In this document: piece after piece, positions 17,696-27,427 of the stretch
Layout: each line of letters begins with the position of its first letter
How positions within the stretch are numbered: the stretch's first letter is position 1
Origin: Pseudoalteromonas peptidolytica
GTDB taxonomy: Bacteria > Pseudomonadota > Gammaproteobacteria > Enterobacterales > Alteromonadaceae
Assembly: GCF_012641745.1 (NCBI RefSeq)
Contig: NZ_WEHZ01000006.1
Location: 62,001 to 126,000 of the forward strand
DNA length: 64,000 nt
Direction: 5' to 3'
Notes under the pieces: model-generated
Seen by the model: only the letters and a program-made list of their open reading frames with translations
Databases searched by the model: none
What the model was told of the DNA's origin: nothing
Translations under genes and position numbers: made by a program

Positions 17696-17918
17696 GTGCA
17701 CATTATTTCACACCGAAGGTTGTCATTTGTGTGAAGAAGCGTTAGCAATGCTCATTCAGCTATTACCTGAAGCAGAAATTGAATTAATAGATATCGTTGA
17801 TGACGAAGAAACGATGACGACATATCAATATCGTATTCCCGTTATCAAAAAAATCGAAACAGGGCACGAACTTGGCTGGCCCTTTTCTCAACAACAATTA
17901 CAAGAATTTATAGCATAG
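17688..17918 (+). CDS. Glutaredoxin-family (thioredoxin-fold) small protein
   Basis: A 76-residue protein beginning MIKCTLFHTEGCHLCEEA. The CHLC pair at residues 12-15 is the redox-active motif, and the cis-proline lies in YRIPVIKK (near residue 51), as in the DUF836/glutaredoxin-like family. It overlaps the rlmKL stop by 8 bases and precedes uup by one base, so the three genes form one transcription unit. The substrate is unknown. The same small gene often accompanies rlmKL and uup in gammaproteobacteria. Confidence 0.82.
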   Translation: MIKCTLFHTEGCHLCEEALAMLIQLLPEAEIELIDIVDDEETMTTYQYRIPVIKKIETGHELGWPFSQQQLQEFIA

Positions 17919-17919
17919 T

Positions 17920-19836
17920 ATGGATCTTATTCGAATCGCTAAAGCACAACTGGCTTTTGGCTCGCACCCTATACTCGATCAGGCTGATGCAGTGATTGAG
18001 TCAGGGGAGCGTGTTTGTATTGTAGGACGAAACGGTGCAGGTAAGTCTACCTTACTCAAAGTACTCGATGATCAAGTTCAACTTGATGATGGTGAGATAA
18101 ACCGAGTAGGTGGTCTGAAAGTATCAAGGCTGGAGCAAGACCCTCCAAAAGGGGCAAATGGCTCGGTGTTTGACTACGTTGCTAATGGATTACCCGATGT
18201 CGCTGAATTGCTGATTGAATTTCACGAAATTAGTGAGAAGCTGCAAACTAACCAGTCTGATAAATTAATGACAACGCTTGAGCGCCTAACGCAAAGATTA
18301 GAAAGCGAGGATGCTTGGCGGTTTGAGTCAAGGATCAAGCAAGTACTGAGTCAGTTACAGCTGGATGCTAATATGCGGCTTGAAGAGTTGTCAGGAGGCT
18401 GGTTACGCAAGGTCGCACTGGCAAAAGCACTTGTTAGTGATCCTGATTTATTACTCTTAGATGAGCCAACGAACCATCTCGATATGCAGAGTGTTATTTG
18501 GCTAGAGCAATTTTTAAAAGAATTTAAAGGCGGAATCGTGTTTATTTCACACGACCGTGCCTTCATTCGCTCTATGGCAACTCGCATCCTAGATTTAGAT
18601 CGTGGTCAGCTGGTTTCATACCCTGGAAACTACGCACAGTATCTAGAGCAAAAAGCCCATGATTTGAAAGTTGAAGAACAGCAAAATGCGCTATTTGATA
18701 AAAAGCTAGCGGAAGAAGAAGCTTGGATCCGTCAAGGGATCAAAGCTCGACGTACACGTAATGAAGGACGTGTGCGAGCCCTCAAAGCATTACGTGTGGA
18801 GCGTAAGCAACGTATCGAGCAACAAGGTAAAACAGACTTTAACATCGAGACTGCTGAGCGCTCAGGTAAGTTGGTGTTTGAAGCTAAGCATCTGAACAAA
18901 GCGTTCCAACAAAAAGTCATTGTAAAGGACTTTTCTACTTTGGTTATGCGTGGCGATCGTATTGGATTGGTTGGGCCTAATGGTGCTGGTAAAACCACGT
19001 TATTGAAAATGTTATTTGGTGATATTTCATCAGATTCTGGTTCAGTAAAACAAGGGGTTAACCTAGAAGTTGCATACTTTGATCAATACCGCGAAAAGCT
19101 AGACGAGGAAGCGACTGTTCAAGATAATGTTGCCGAAGGCAAACAAGAAGTCATGATGGGAGGACGCTCACGCCATGTACTTGGTTATCTTCAAGACTTC
19201 TTGTTTCCTCCAGCTCGAGCAAGAACGCCAGTAAAGGCTTTATCAGGCGGAGAAAAGAACCGCTTATTGCTTGCGAAGCTTTTCTTAAAGCCTTCTAACA
19301 TCATAGTGCTGGATGAACCAACCAACGATTTGGATATTGAAACACTGGAACTTCTCGAAGAAATTTTAAATCAATATCAAGGTACTGTTTTGGTGGTAAG
19401 TCACGACCGAGAGTTTATTGACAATACTTGTGGCAGTGTGTGGGCTTTTGAAGGCGAAGGTCAAGTGACTGAAATAGTTGGTGGTTACAGCGATTTTGAG
19501 CTGTATCAGCAAAAGCGCGACCAACAAAGAAAAGATGCCCAAAAAGTTGACCAAGAAAAGCAACAGACCGCGCCGCTCAAAAAGGCGCCAGCTACGACTC
19601 GAGCAAACAAGCTGAGTTACAAATTAAAACTTGAATTAGAGTCATTGCCCAGTAAAGTAGAGGAACTTGAAGAGGCAGTGAATAAACAACAAGCGCTGGT
19701 CAGTGATCCTGACTTCTTTAAACAAGATCAGCAAACCACCCACGAGGCATTGAACCAATTGACTGAACTAGAGTCGAAGCTGGAAGCCGCGTTTGAGCGC
19801 TGGGAAGAATTAGAAGCATTACAGAATCAGCAGTAA
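17920..19836 (+). CDS. uup: ABC-F family ATPase Uup
   Basis: A 638-residue soluble protein with two ABC ATPase domains and no membrane segments. Domain 1 has GRNGAGKST (about residue 36), signature ELSGGWLRK and Walker B LLLDEPTNHLD. Domain 2 has GPNGAGKTT, signature ALSGGEKNR and IIVLDEPTNDLD. The charged linker between them and the C-terminal coiled coil (about residues 555-638) are typical of Uup. ABC-F proteins act on the ribosome, and Uup is also linked to branched-DNA binding and precise transposon excision. It is likely co-transcribed with rlmKL. Confidence 0.94.
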   Translation: MDLIRIAKAQLAFGSHPILDQADAVIESGERVCIVGRNGAGKSTLLKVLDDQVQLDDGEINRVGGLKVSRLEQDPPKGANGSVFDYVANGLPDVAELLIEFHEISEKLQTNQSDKLMTTLERLTQRLESEDAWRFESRIKQVLSQLQLDANMRLEELSGGWLRKVALAKALVSDPDLLLLDEPTNHLDMQSVIWLEQFLKEFKGGIVFISHDRAFIRSMATRILDLDRGQLVSYPGNYAQYLEQKAHDLKVEEQQNALFDKKLAEEEAWIRQGIKARRTRNEGRVRALKALRVERKQRIEQQGKTDFNIETAERSGKLVFEAKHLNKAFQQKVIVKDFSTLVMRGDRIGLVGPNGAGKTTLLKMLFGDISSDSGSVKQGVNLEVAYFDQYREKLDEEATVQDNVAEGKQEVMMGGRSRHVLGYLQDFLFPPARARTPVKALSGGEKNRLLLAKLFLKPSNIIVLDEPTNDLDIETLELLEEILNQYQGTVLVVSHDREFIDNTCGSVWAFEGEGQVTEIVGGYSDFELYQQKRDQQRKDAQKVDQEKQQTAPLKKAPATTRANKLSYKLKLELESLPSKVEELEEAVNKQQALVSDPDFFKQDQQTTHEALNQLTELESKLEAAFERWEELEALQNQQ

Positions 19837-19844
19837 GGATTAAG

Positions 19845-21566
19845 ATGAAATTTAAACTTTTAGCCGCGAGTATCGCTGTTGCCATTTCACAACAAGCGGT
19901 CGCTGCAACATATCAGTTAACAGAACTACCAAGACACGCAAACAGTAAATATACCAATGTATCGGACGCGAATGAGGCGGGTGAAGTTATTGGTCAAGCA
20001 TCAAACTTATTTGGTGTAAAAATTGATGTATCTTATATTGATTTTGACGATTCAAATTTAAAAAACTATTACGACAACGCGAAGCTGCAGTACGAGAAAA
20101 TTGATGAACCCATCACGTTTACACTAGATGATATTCAAAATAACAATGCCGCAAACACTAATGCACAAGCGCATGCGTTTATGTTGTCTTACATCACGTC
20201 GGCGAGTCGTTCAGCATCATTGGAGTATCAGCAGGTTAACCGCTCTATTTCGCTTATGTTTAACAATAATACAGCAGAAGAGTTTGTTGTATTTGATGAG
20301 CAATCACCGGATTATCAAGGGTTAACTCGCTCTGTAAGCAATTATTTAACCGGTATTGCAGATGACGGCACTATTGTTGGGTGGGGCTCTGCGCCTTACA
20401 AAAAGATCACCTTCACCAAAGATGGTGAAACAGAAGTAGATACCTACTTTGTCCGGGATTGGCGTAATAAGGGTGTTCTAATTACGCCAGCCGGTGAAAA
20501 AATTGCTTTAGAACCTGCTTTTGCTGAGCATGGCGGCTTATCTTTAGCTACCGACATAAAGCAAACCAATGATGGTGGGTATGTGGTAGTTGGACAAAGT
20601 TCAACATCGTTATCAAAACGTACGATAGAAAGCATTGAAGATAATTGTGATGGCGTGGACGAACCTGTTGAGGTCTGTATTCAAAGGCTTTCTAATCCAT
20701 ACCATACTCGAGCATACAAGTGGACGTTCGATAATGACTTCAATTTAACTAGTGCAACTGATTTAGGACTGGCTTTTACACCGGATGAAGACAGTGAGAT
20801 TGCTTATTCAAGTATTGCAATTGCGACCAATGCAAATGGACTGACTGTAGGTGATTCACGTGCACGAAGACAAAGCAATGATGATTTGCTTCCGAATGAT
20901 CAAGCGGTTTATTTTAAAGAGGGCGAAATTAAGCGTATTAAAGAAGTTGAAAGCTTTTATGAATATAGCCAAGCGATTGATGTAAATGACAATGGCATCA
21001 TTATTGGTGCTTTTGGTCGGACAGCGAATGGCTCCAAAGAGAATGACTCAACGGGTTTTTATTTCGATACTAATACCTCCGAATTTAAAGAAATGCCGGC
21101 ATATTTTGAAAACTCAGTAACCGTAGTTAATGATATTAATAACAATGGTTTTGTTGTTGGTCAGGGGGTTGTTGAAAAGTCAGGCTCTAGCCGACGTCGT
21201 GAAGCATTCTTATATGAAATTGGTGCAGATAAGTTGGTGAATATCAATTCACTTCTTCCATGTAAGAGCGATGATTTTCCTTACACTATAGGGGAAGCGG
21301 TTAAAATCACCGATGATAATAAAATCTACGCTGTTGCAACGAAAACCGTTGAAAGACGTAACACATTAGGCGAGATAGAAAAAGACAGTAAGGGTGAAAT
21401 AGAATATGAGTCAGTCACCTTACCGGTTGTATTAACTCCTATCTCTGGTGAGCCTGAAACTTGTACTCCACCTGAAGCTGAAACGTATGAGCGTCAGTCA
21501 GCAAGTTGGTCTTGGCTTAGTTTGCTAGCTCTACCTTTGGTTGCGCTGAGAAGAAGACGTAAATAA
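19845..21566 (+). CDS. DUF3466 family exported protein with C-terminal sorting tail
   Basis: A 573-residue precursor. The signal peptide is about residues 1-20 (ending AVAA), followed by YQLTELPRH. The body has repeated segments such as DDGTIVGWGSA, NANGLTVGDSR, NDNGIIIGAFG and NNNGFVVGQG, the repeat pattern of the DUF3466 and HAF-repeat families. The C-terminus is a hydrophobic helix (WSWLSLLALPLVAL) closed by RRRRK, which resembles a GlyGly-CTERM-type sorting signal, although no Gly-Gly pair precedes it. It is therefore probably anchored or processed at the cell surface. It starts 8 bp after the uup stop and may belong to that operon. Function unknown. Confidence 0.8.
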   Translation: MKFKLLAASIAVAISQQAVAATYQLTELPRHANSKYTNVSDANEAGEVIGQASNLFGVKIDVSYIDFDDSNLKNYYDNAKLQYEKIDEPITFTLDDIQNNNAANTNAQAHAFMLSYITSASRSASLEYQQVNRSISLMFNNNTAEEFVVFDEQSPDYQGLTRSVSNYLTGIADDGTIVGWGSAPYKKITFTKDGETEVDTYFVRDWRNKGVLITPAGEKIALEPAFAEHGGLSLATDIKQTNDGGYVVVGQSSTSLSKRTIESIEDNCDGVDEPVEVCIQRLSNPYHTRAYKWTFDNDFNLTSATDLGLAFTPDEDSEIAYSSIAIATNANGLTVGDSRARRQSNDDLLPNDQAVYFKEGEIKRIKEVESFYEYSQAIDVNDNGIIIGAFGRTANGSKENDSTGFYFDTNTSEFKEMPAYFENSVTVVNDINNNGFVVGQGVVEKSGSSRRREAFLYEIGADKLVNINSLLPCKSDDFPYTIGEAVKITDDNKIYAVATKTVERRNTLGEIEKDSKGEIEYESVTLPVVLTPISGEPETCTPPEAETYERQSASWSWLSLLALPLVALRRRRK

Positions 21567-21586
21567 AGCTGGTGGTACTAGCCAAT

Positions 21587-21612
21587 AAAAAAAGCCCTGA
21601 AGGGCTTTTTTT
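21587..21612. terminator. Bidirectional terminator between DUF3466 and DUF2062 genes
   Basis: A run of seven A, then GCCC, a TGAA loop, GGGC and a run of seven T form a symmetrical hairpin. It can end transcription of both converging genes. Confidence 0.88.
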
Positions 21613-21718
21613 ATATTTAACACTAATGTAGCGAAGATCTTGTCTATACTCTATGTAGTTATTCTAAATAAGAAACTTTTAACGCAGCTAGCATGAAGAC
21701 CAAGTGGTATGAAATTAA

Positions 21719-22228
21719 TCAATCTTGTCCACGGTTTTGCCAAGCTTTATTGACTGAGCGTCGCCATAAATAATCAATGCCAAAAAAGCCAATAACTGCT
21801 GCGATGCTCGCACAGATTAACGAGCCGACGATAAAAGCAGGACCAATGGTCGTTAGGCTTTGTGCAAGCCACTCCCAACTTGCTTCGAAATGAAACGGTT
21901 GTTGCTCTTGCCCGAGTGCGAATACACCAACCAGATATGAACAGTAGAATATGGGTGGCATGGTTAATGGATTGGTGATCCATACTAACGCAATAGATAA
22001 GGGTAAGTTAACGCGAAAAGGGATCGCGAGGGCTGCAGCAAGCACCATTTGAAAAGGAACAGGGATGAAAGCGAAGAATAACCCCACTGAAAAAGCCCCT
22101 CTTGCCGAGCGCCGGTTGAGGTGCCACAAGTTAGCATCATGTAATAATTTACCGAAGATTTTTAATGATTTCTGTTGTTTGATTTTATTATGATCAGGTA
22201 AAAAGCGTTGGATCGTTTTTTTCGCCAT
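21719..22228 (-). CDS. DUF2062 domain membrane protein
   Basis: A 169-residue protein read on the minus strand. After a basic N-terminus it has the motif LWHLNRRSARGAFSVGLFFA and a membrane segment with FIPVPFQMVLAA. Then follow VWITNPLTMPPIFYCSYLVG and a last segment near residues 128-150. The N-P-L-T-x-P-x-x-x-x-x-Y signature is that of DUF2062, a small inner-membrane family of unknown function. Its start region overlaps the probable comEC start on the other strand by 21 bp, so the two are divergently expressed from overlapping 5' ends. Confidence 0.85.
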   Translation of the reverse strand: MAKKTIQRFLPDHNKIKQQKSLKIFGKLLHDANLWHLNRRSARGAFSVGLFFAFIPVPFQMVLAAALAIPFRVNLPLSIALVWITNPLTMPPIFYCSYLVGVFALGQEQQPFHFEASWEWLAQSLTTIGPAFIVGSLICASIAAVIGFFGIDYLWRRSVNKAWQNRGQD

Positions 22229-24454
22229 TTGCAGCTGCCGTCTACTTGGATTCTGATATGTTTTGGAATAATCCTAGGGAGCTTCTGCGCAGTATTTTTC
22301 CTTGATAACTGGCGTGTGGCCGCAACAAGCTTATTCCTCTACTTCATAGGGCGTTATTCTAAGCCTTTTTCTCTGATATTGGCAGGATTTATTTTAGGGA
22401 TTTCTGTAGTTCTTTGTCATTATGTCGTTTTTTATAAATTACATATACCACAACAATGGCTCAGCGGCCCCATTATGATTGTTGGAGAGGTGATTGAGGT
22501 CTCAAATACGCCCAGTGGTGGCGCTGTTGTAATTGATATGCAGAAAATTGCCTCTGAAGACATTGACAGCTGGCGAAGTGTTCGCGCTAAGCTTTATCAG
22601 AATGACTCCAACATTGTATTTAGTATCGGTGATAAAGTTGAGGTATTAGGAAAGCTTAAACGATTTCGTAGTCGAATTAATATCGGACTTTTTAATGCTG
22701 AACTCAATGCTTTCAGAAAGCATCATTATTTTAAAGGCAATATCTTACGTATACAGCAAATAGAGAGTCGTCCAGATTGGCGAACATTGTATCGCCAACA
22801 TATCGCCAGTGAGTTACAAAGTACAGAATATGGTTGGTTTTATTATATTCTACTGACTGGTGACACTAGTAAAGCGACATTTGATAACAAACGGCAGTTC
22901 AGACAACTCGGGCTGAGTCATTTACTGGCAATTTCAGGTTTACACATTGGTATTGTCTTTGGCTTAGCTTTTTTATCATTAAAAATACTGTTCTATTGTA
23001 GTCCCATCAGCATTTCACAACACACCAATCTGCATCAAATATGCTTAATTTTTGCGGTGTTATTATGCGTCGGATATGTGTTTGTATGCGGTTATAGTGT
23101 CTCAGCGACAAGAGCTTTGGTCATGGCTTCAGCATGGACAGCTTGCTATCTGTTTACGCTTAGGGGGAGTGCCGTGCAGATCCTTACGACGGCATTGTTC
23201 GTGGTACTGATAATCGACCCATTTGCATTACTTAACCCCGGTTTATATTACTCTTTCTTTGCCGTTGCCATTATCCTTACTTTACTGCCCAAGTCAGGGA
23301 GTGGGGTGGTTGGGAAACTGCTTGTCTTAGTTAAACTACAAGTAGCATTATTTGTCTTCCTACTGCCACTTAACCTGTATTTTTTTGCAGGGGTTAGTGT
23401 GGTCTCAACCTTCGCGAACCTTATTATCATTCCCTTTATTTCAATAATCGTCGTTCCTGTACTCATACTTCATTTCTGTGTATTTGATTATGTTGACTGG
23501 CAACTACCTTTGGATTTGGTGGATACTGTGTTGACAATGGCACTTTTAGGCTTCAAATACCTTCCTGTTGACTGGTTAGCACTTTCAAGTGTATCCGCAG
23601 AGTTACTAATTTGTACTTATCTGAGCGTCTTGCTCTTTGTTATTTTCAGACATTACTTGAGTGTACTACCGTTATTCTTTTATCTACTGAGCAGTTTTAC
23701 TAAAGTACAACCAAACTGGCAGCTTGATGTGTTTGATGTTGGGCATGGAACGGCCGTGTTAATATCTAAAAACCGAAAAGGTTTGCTATATGATTTAGGT
23801 GCAAAATATTTTGGTTATTTCTCAATATTTGAATTTGTAATTAAGCCTTACCTTAGCAACAACCGTATTCAGTTGGATGCCACGATTGTCAGTCACGATG
23901 ATGGCGACCACAATGGCGGACTTGATGATCTGTATGCTTATGACGGTGGACGGTCGTTACTGCAATTTCATAACAATGAGCAACTGCTTGGTTGTAACCT
24001 TGGTAAGCATCAGTTTGCAGGACTTGACGTACAAATAATTTGGCCAAGCGAATTGTCTGGCAATGATAATAACAACTCTTGTGTGGTTCGGGTGAGTGAC
24101 GGGCAGTTCTCAGTACTGTTACCGGGAGATATTGAAAAACGAATAGAAGCAAAATTAATTAATGAAGCGCGCGAGTCATTAAAGGCGGATATTTTATTGG
24201 TGCCACACCACGGTAGTGCCAGTTCCTCAAGCGAAGCATTTGTTGAGGCTGTTATGCCCAAGTTTGCTGTATTTTCAAGAGCGTTTCATTCGCCATGGAA
24301 GATCCCAAATGAGCAAGTGGTTAATAGATACAAGAAAATAGGCGCAACACTTTTAGATACCGCGTTGGATGGACATATTAGAATTTTGATTTTTGACCAA
24401 AAAATAGCAATTCAACGAGGCCGACTGGTTGAAAATTACTGGTTTCTCAGATAA
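22208..24454 (+). CDS. comEC: DNA internalization-related competence protein ComEC/Rec2
   Basis: A 748-residue polytopic protein. It has N-terminal membrane segments, an OB-fold-like DUF4131 region (about residues 70-180) and the Competence domain with GLSHLLAISGLHIGIVFGL. Further membrane helices follow. The C-terminal metallo-beta-lactamase-like domain has VSHDDGDHNGGLDD and LVPHHGSASSSSEAF. ComEC is the inner-membrane channel for single-stranded DNA during natural transformation. The start is uncertain: the assigned codon is TTG at 22208, in the overlap with the divergent DUF2062 gene, and no ATG lies in frame nearby. The gene order comEC-msbA-lpxK matches E. coli. Confidence 0.92.
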   Translation: MDRFFRHLQLPSTWILICFGIILGSFCAVFFLDNWRVAATSLFLYFIGRYSKPFSLILAGFILGISVVLCHYVVFYKLHIPQQWLSGPIMIVGEVIEVSNTPSGGAVVIDMQKIASEDIDSWRSVRAKLYQNDSNIVFSIGDKVEVLGKLKRFRSRINIGLFNAELNAFRKHHYFKGNILRIQQIESRPDWRTLYRQHIASELQSTEYGWFYYILLTGDTSKATFDNKRQFRQLGLSHLLAISGLHIGIVFGLAFLSLKILFYCSPISISQHTNLHQICLIFAVLLCVGYVFVCGYSVSATRALVMASAWTACYLFTLRGSAVQILTTALFVVLIIDPFALLNPGLYYSFFAVAIILTLLPKSGSGVVGKLLVLVKLQVALFVFLLPLNLYFFAGVSVVSTFANLIIIPFISIIVVPVLILHFCVFDYVDWQLPLDLVDTVLTMALLGFKYLPVDWLALSSVSAELLICTYLSVLLFVIFRHYLSVLPLFFYLLSSFTKVQPNWQLDVFDVGHGTAVLISKNRKGLLYDLGAKYFGYFSIFEFVIKPYLSNNRIQLDATIVSHDDGDHNGGLDDLYAYDGGRSLLQFHNNEQLLGCNLGKHQFAGLDVQIIWPSELSGNDNNNSCVVRVSDGQFSVLLPGDIEKRIEAKLINEARESLKADILLVPHHGSASSSSEAFVEAVMPKFAVFSRAFHSPWKIPNEQVVNRYKKIGATLLDTALDGHIRILIFDQKIAIQRGRLVENYWFLR

Positions 24455-24516
24455 TCCATTCAGTTTTAGTGATTTGAAAGTTACAATAATGCCATATAGA
24501 AAAATTGAGGCTGGCA

Positions 24517-26256
24517 ATGCAACCAACCGATAAGCAAATCTACGCTAGATTATTTAGTTACGTAAAAGACTTTAAACTTGCAGCCATATTTTCTGTCATT
24601 GGAATGATAGGGTATGCAGCAATGGATGCCTCATTCGTTGCACTGATGGATCCATTTATAGACGAGGGGTTGACTGCTGGAAACCGAGAAGTGCTTAAAC
24701 TCGCCCCGTTTGTTGTGATTGCTCTGGTGGTAGGCCGTGGCATATTTAATTATATGGCTTCTTATTGCTTGTCTTATGTTGGTTCACAAGTCGTACGCAG
24801 CTTGCGACAGCAATTGTTTGAACATATGTTGTACTTACCGGTATCTTTTCATGATCAACATTCTAATGGTGAGCTGATTTCTAAGATCACTTTTGATACG
24901 GAGCAGGTGCAGCAGGCCGTGACTAAGGCGTTGCAAGTCTTGATAAGAGAGGGGGCATTTGTCTTCTTTCTGCTGATCACTATGTTTTATGCTAGCTGGC
25001 AGTTGTCGCTTATTTTTCTAGTTGTTGTGCCAATCGTTGCTGTTATTGTCACCATTGTTTCAAAACGTTTTAAAAAAATATCGAAGAGTATTCAAGATGC
25101 TATGGGCGAAGTGACAAAAAGCTCAGAGCAAATGATGTCTGGTCACAAGGTGATCCATGGTTTTGGTGGCCAAGATAAAACCATTTCGCACTTTGCCAAA
25201 GTGAATAATCATAACCGCCAACAACGAGTAAAAATGGATGCTACCAAGGCATTGAGTGTGTCGGTTATCCAAATCATTGCAGCAAGTGCTATGGCCGTTA
25301 TCCTTGCTATTATCGCCATGCCTTCTATGGTGGATAAGATTTCATCAGGCACCTTTGTAACGCTCATTACCTCAATGATGATGATGCTTCGCCCACTCAA
25401 GCAGCTCGCTAATGTCAACAGCGATTTACAACGAGGTATATCGGCAGCAAAAAGTGTTTTTGCCGTGATTGATTTAGAGCAAGAAAAGGACACTGGCACG
25501 CAGCCTTTGGTGCGTGCAAACGGTGATATTAAAATACAGAATCTGACTTTCACCTATCCGTCTAAAAATGATCCAGTCATTACCGCATTAAACTTAGATA
25601 TAAAGGCAGGGCAAAGCATTGCTTTTGTTGGCCGAAGTGGTTCTGGCAAATCTACAATTTCAAATTTATTGCCACGTTATTATGATATTGACTCCGGGAG
25701 TATTGAACTTGATGGGGTTGATATCAGTGACTACAATCTGGCGGATTTACGTGCACAATTCTCAATTGTATCTCAGCAAGTGGTGCTATTTAACGATACT
25801 ATCGCTAACAATATTATGTATTCACTCGAACGTCCGTTATCGGATGAAGCGCTAGAGCGTGTGGCAAAGCAAGCCCATGTTTGGGAGTTTGTTAAGGATT
25901 TACCAGAAGGCTTGAACACTCTAGTTGGAGAAAACGGAGTGATGCTTTCAGGTGGTCAGCGCCAACGTATTGCAATTGCTCGCGCAATTGTAAAAGACGC
26001 GCCGATTTTAATATTGGATGAAGCTACATCAGCATTAGACACCGAATCAGAGCGCTTAATTCAACAAGCCCTAGAAGAGTTAATGCACGACAAGACCAGT
26101 ATTGTTATTGCCCATCGCCTGTCGACAATCGAGCATTGCGACCAAATATACGTATTAGATAAAGGTAAAGTTATTGAGCAAGGTGAACACCAACAGCTCG
26201 TTGCCCAGCAGGGGGTGTATCACGCACTTTGTAAGATGCAATTTGGTGAACAATAA
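24517..26256 (+). CDS. msbA: Lipid A export ATP-binding/permease protein MsbA
   Basis: A 579-residue half-transporter with six N-terminal membrane helices and a C-terminal ABC domain. Its motifs are GRSGSGKST, MLSGGQRQRIAIARA, ILILDEATSALDTES and VIAHRLSTI. I chose the ATG at 24517 because GAGG lies 6 bases before it. An in-frame TTG at 24505 would put that ribosome site inside the gene. The homodimer flips lipid A-core across the inner membrane. The stop TAA is followed immediately by the lpxK ATG, so the two are translationally linked, as in E. coli. Confidence 0.96.
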   Translation: MQPTDKQIYARLFSYVKDFKLAAIFSVIGMIGYAAMDASFVALMDPFIDEGLTAGNREVLKLAPFVVIALVVGRGIFNYMASYCLSYVGSQVVRSLRQQLFEHMLYLPVSFHDQHSNGELISKITFDTEQVQQAVTKALQVLIREGAFVFFLLITMFYASWQLSLIFLVVVPIVAVIVTIVSKRFKKISKSIQDAMGEVTKSSEQMMSGHKVIHGFGGQDKTISHFAKVNNHNRQQRVKMDATKALSVSVIQIIAASAMAVILAIIAMPSMVDKISSGTFVTLITSMMMMLRPLKQLANVNSDLQRGISAAKSVFAVIDLEQEKDTGTQPLVRANGDIKIQNLTFTYPSKNDPVITALNLDIKAGQSIAFVGRSGSGKSTISNLLPRYYDIDSGSIELDGVDISDYNLADLRAQFSIVSQQVVLFNDTIANNIMYSLERPLSDEALERVAKQAHVWEFVKDLPEGLNTLVGENGVMLSGGQRQRIAIARAIVKDAPILILDEATSALDTESERLIQQALEELMHDKTSIVIAHRLSTIEHCDQIYVLDKGKVIEQGEHQQLVAQQGVYHALCKMQFGEQ

Positions 26257-27240
26257 ATGGCGTCAAGAATCGAACAAAACTGGTATAAAAAGCCTGGGTT
26301 ACTGACTTTATTACTACTGCCGCTGGCATTATTGTTTGGCCTAATAAGTGCTGTGCGAAAAAAGCTTTATACACTTGGTTTAACTAAACAATATAAAGCG
26401 TCAGTGCCAGTTATTATTGTGGGCAATATTAGTGTCGGAGGAAATGGTAAAACACCGTTTGTACTTTGGTTGGTTCCTTTTCTTGAGCGGCTTGGTTTAA
26501 AAGTGGGGATAATCAGCAGAGGGTATGGTGCAAATCCTCCTACTACGCCATTTTTGGTGACCAAAGACACGCCAACAGAGCAAGGCGGTGATGAGCCTTG
26601 TTTGCTTGCGCAACGATTAGCTTGTCCAGTGATGATAGGCGCTGACCGACAAAAGAGTATTGAATCATTACTACAACACCATAATATTGATATTATTGTC
26701 AGTGATGACGGATTACAACACTACAAACTGGCGCGAGATATAGAGTTTTGTATTGTAGATGCCGAACGTAAATTTGGTAACGGTTATTGGATCCCAGCAG
26801 GTCCACTTAGGGAGCTACCTAGTAGAACGAAAACCGTCGACTTAACAGTTTATAACGGTGGCTCAGAAGCATTTTCATATGCTTTAGAGGGTACCGGGTT
26901 TTTCCATGTCACAGACAATACGCTGGTAAATGAAACATACACTGAAGGTGTATCTGTGTGCGCTATCGGCAATCCAAAAAGGTTTGAGCATACACTACGA
27001 GAGAAGGGCATTGATCTCACTCATTGTCTACATTTTGCTGATCATCACCCTTATCAACCGTCGGACTTTTCACCGTTTAGTGGTGATGCTATTTTTATGA
27101 CAGAGAAAGATGCGGTAAAGTGTCGCACTTTTGCAAAAGATAATTGGTATTACTTGAGAGTGGATGCCAAACCAACACAAGCGCTTGAAAAAGCAATACT
27201 CGAATTACTTAAAGATAAAGGGATCCATCATGGCCTTTGA
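26257..27240 (+). CDS. lpxK: Tetraacyldisaccharide 4'-kinase
   Basis: A 327-residue protein starting directly after the msbA stop. The N-terminal hydrophobic helix ([19 protein letters not shown]) anchors it to the inner membrane. The Walker A is [12 protein letters not shown]. The segments [26 protein letters not shown] and TEKDAVKC are conserved in LpxK. It adds the 4' phosphate to the lipid A disaccharide. The last 11 bases overlap the start of the next gene. Confidence 0.95.
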   Translation: MASRIEQNWYKKPGLLTLLLLPLALLFGLISAVRKKLYTLGLTKQYKASVPVIIVGNISVGGNGKTPFVLWLVPFLERLGLKVGIISRGYGANPPTTPFLVTKDTPTEQGGDEPCLLAQRLACPVMIGADRQKSIESLLQHHNIDIIVSDDGLQHYKLARDIEFCIVDAERKFGNGYWIPAGPLRELPSRTKTVDLTVYNGGSEAFSYALEGTGFFHVTDNTLVNETYTEGVSVCAIGNPKRFEHTLREKGIDLTHCLHFADHHPYQPSDFSPFSGDAIFMTEKDAVKCRTFAKDNWYYLRVDAKPTQALEKAILELLKDKGIHHGL

Positions 27241-27427
27241 TACCAAATTACTAGAAATAATTGCCTGTCCTGTGTGTAAAGGTAAATTAAGATATGACAA
27301 AGAAAACCAAGAACTCATTAGCACCGCGGCCAAACTTGCTTATCCAATAAAAGAAGATATTCCGGTGTTGCTAGAAAATGAAGCGCGAGAGCTAAGCAGT
27401 GATGAGGTTGAGCAGTGGAATTCGTAG
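27230..27427 (+). CDS. ycaR: Trm112 family protein YcaR
   Basis: A 65-residue protein starting at the ATG at 27230, inside the end of lpxK. The longer frame from 27164 is only lpxK in another frame. The start [20 protein letters not shown] with CPVC, then [20 protein letters not shown], is the bacterial Trm112/YcaR pattern, although the second zinc cysteine pair is absent. In eukaryotes Trm112 activates methyltransferases. The bacterial role is unclear, but the lpxK-ycaR-kdsB order is conserved. Both ends overlap neighbours (11 bases with lpxK, 13 with kdsB). Confidence 0.9.
   Translation: MAFDTKLLEIIACPVCKGKLRYDKENQELISTAAKLAYPIKEDIPVLLENEARELSSDEVEQWNS

Noticed and set aside
24505..24516. 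TTG at 24505 as the msbA start
   Set aside because: The ribosome site GAGG would fall inside the gene. The ATG at 24517 has ideal spacing to it.
27164..27229. Longer YcaR frame starting at 27164
   Set aside because: This part lies within lpxK in another frame. YcaR proteins start at MxFDxKLLEI, which corresponds to 27230.
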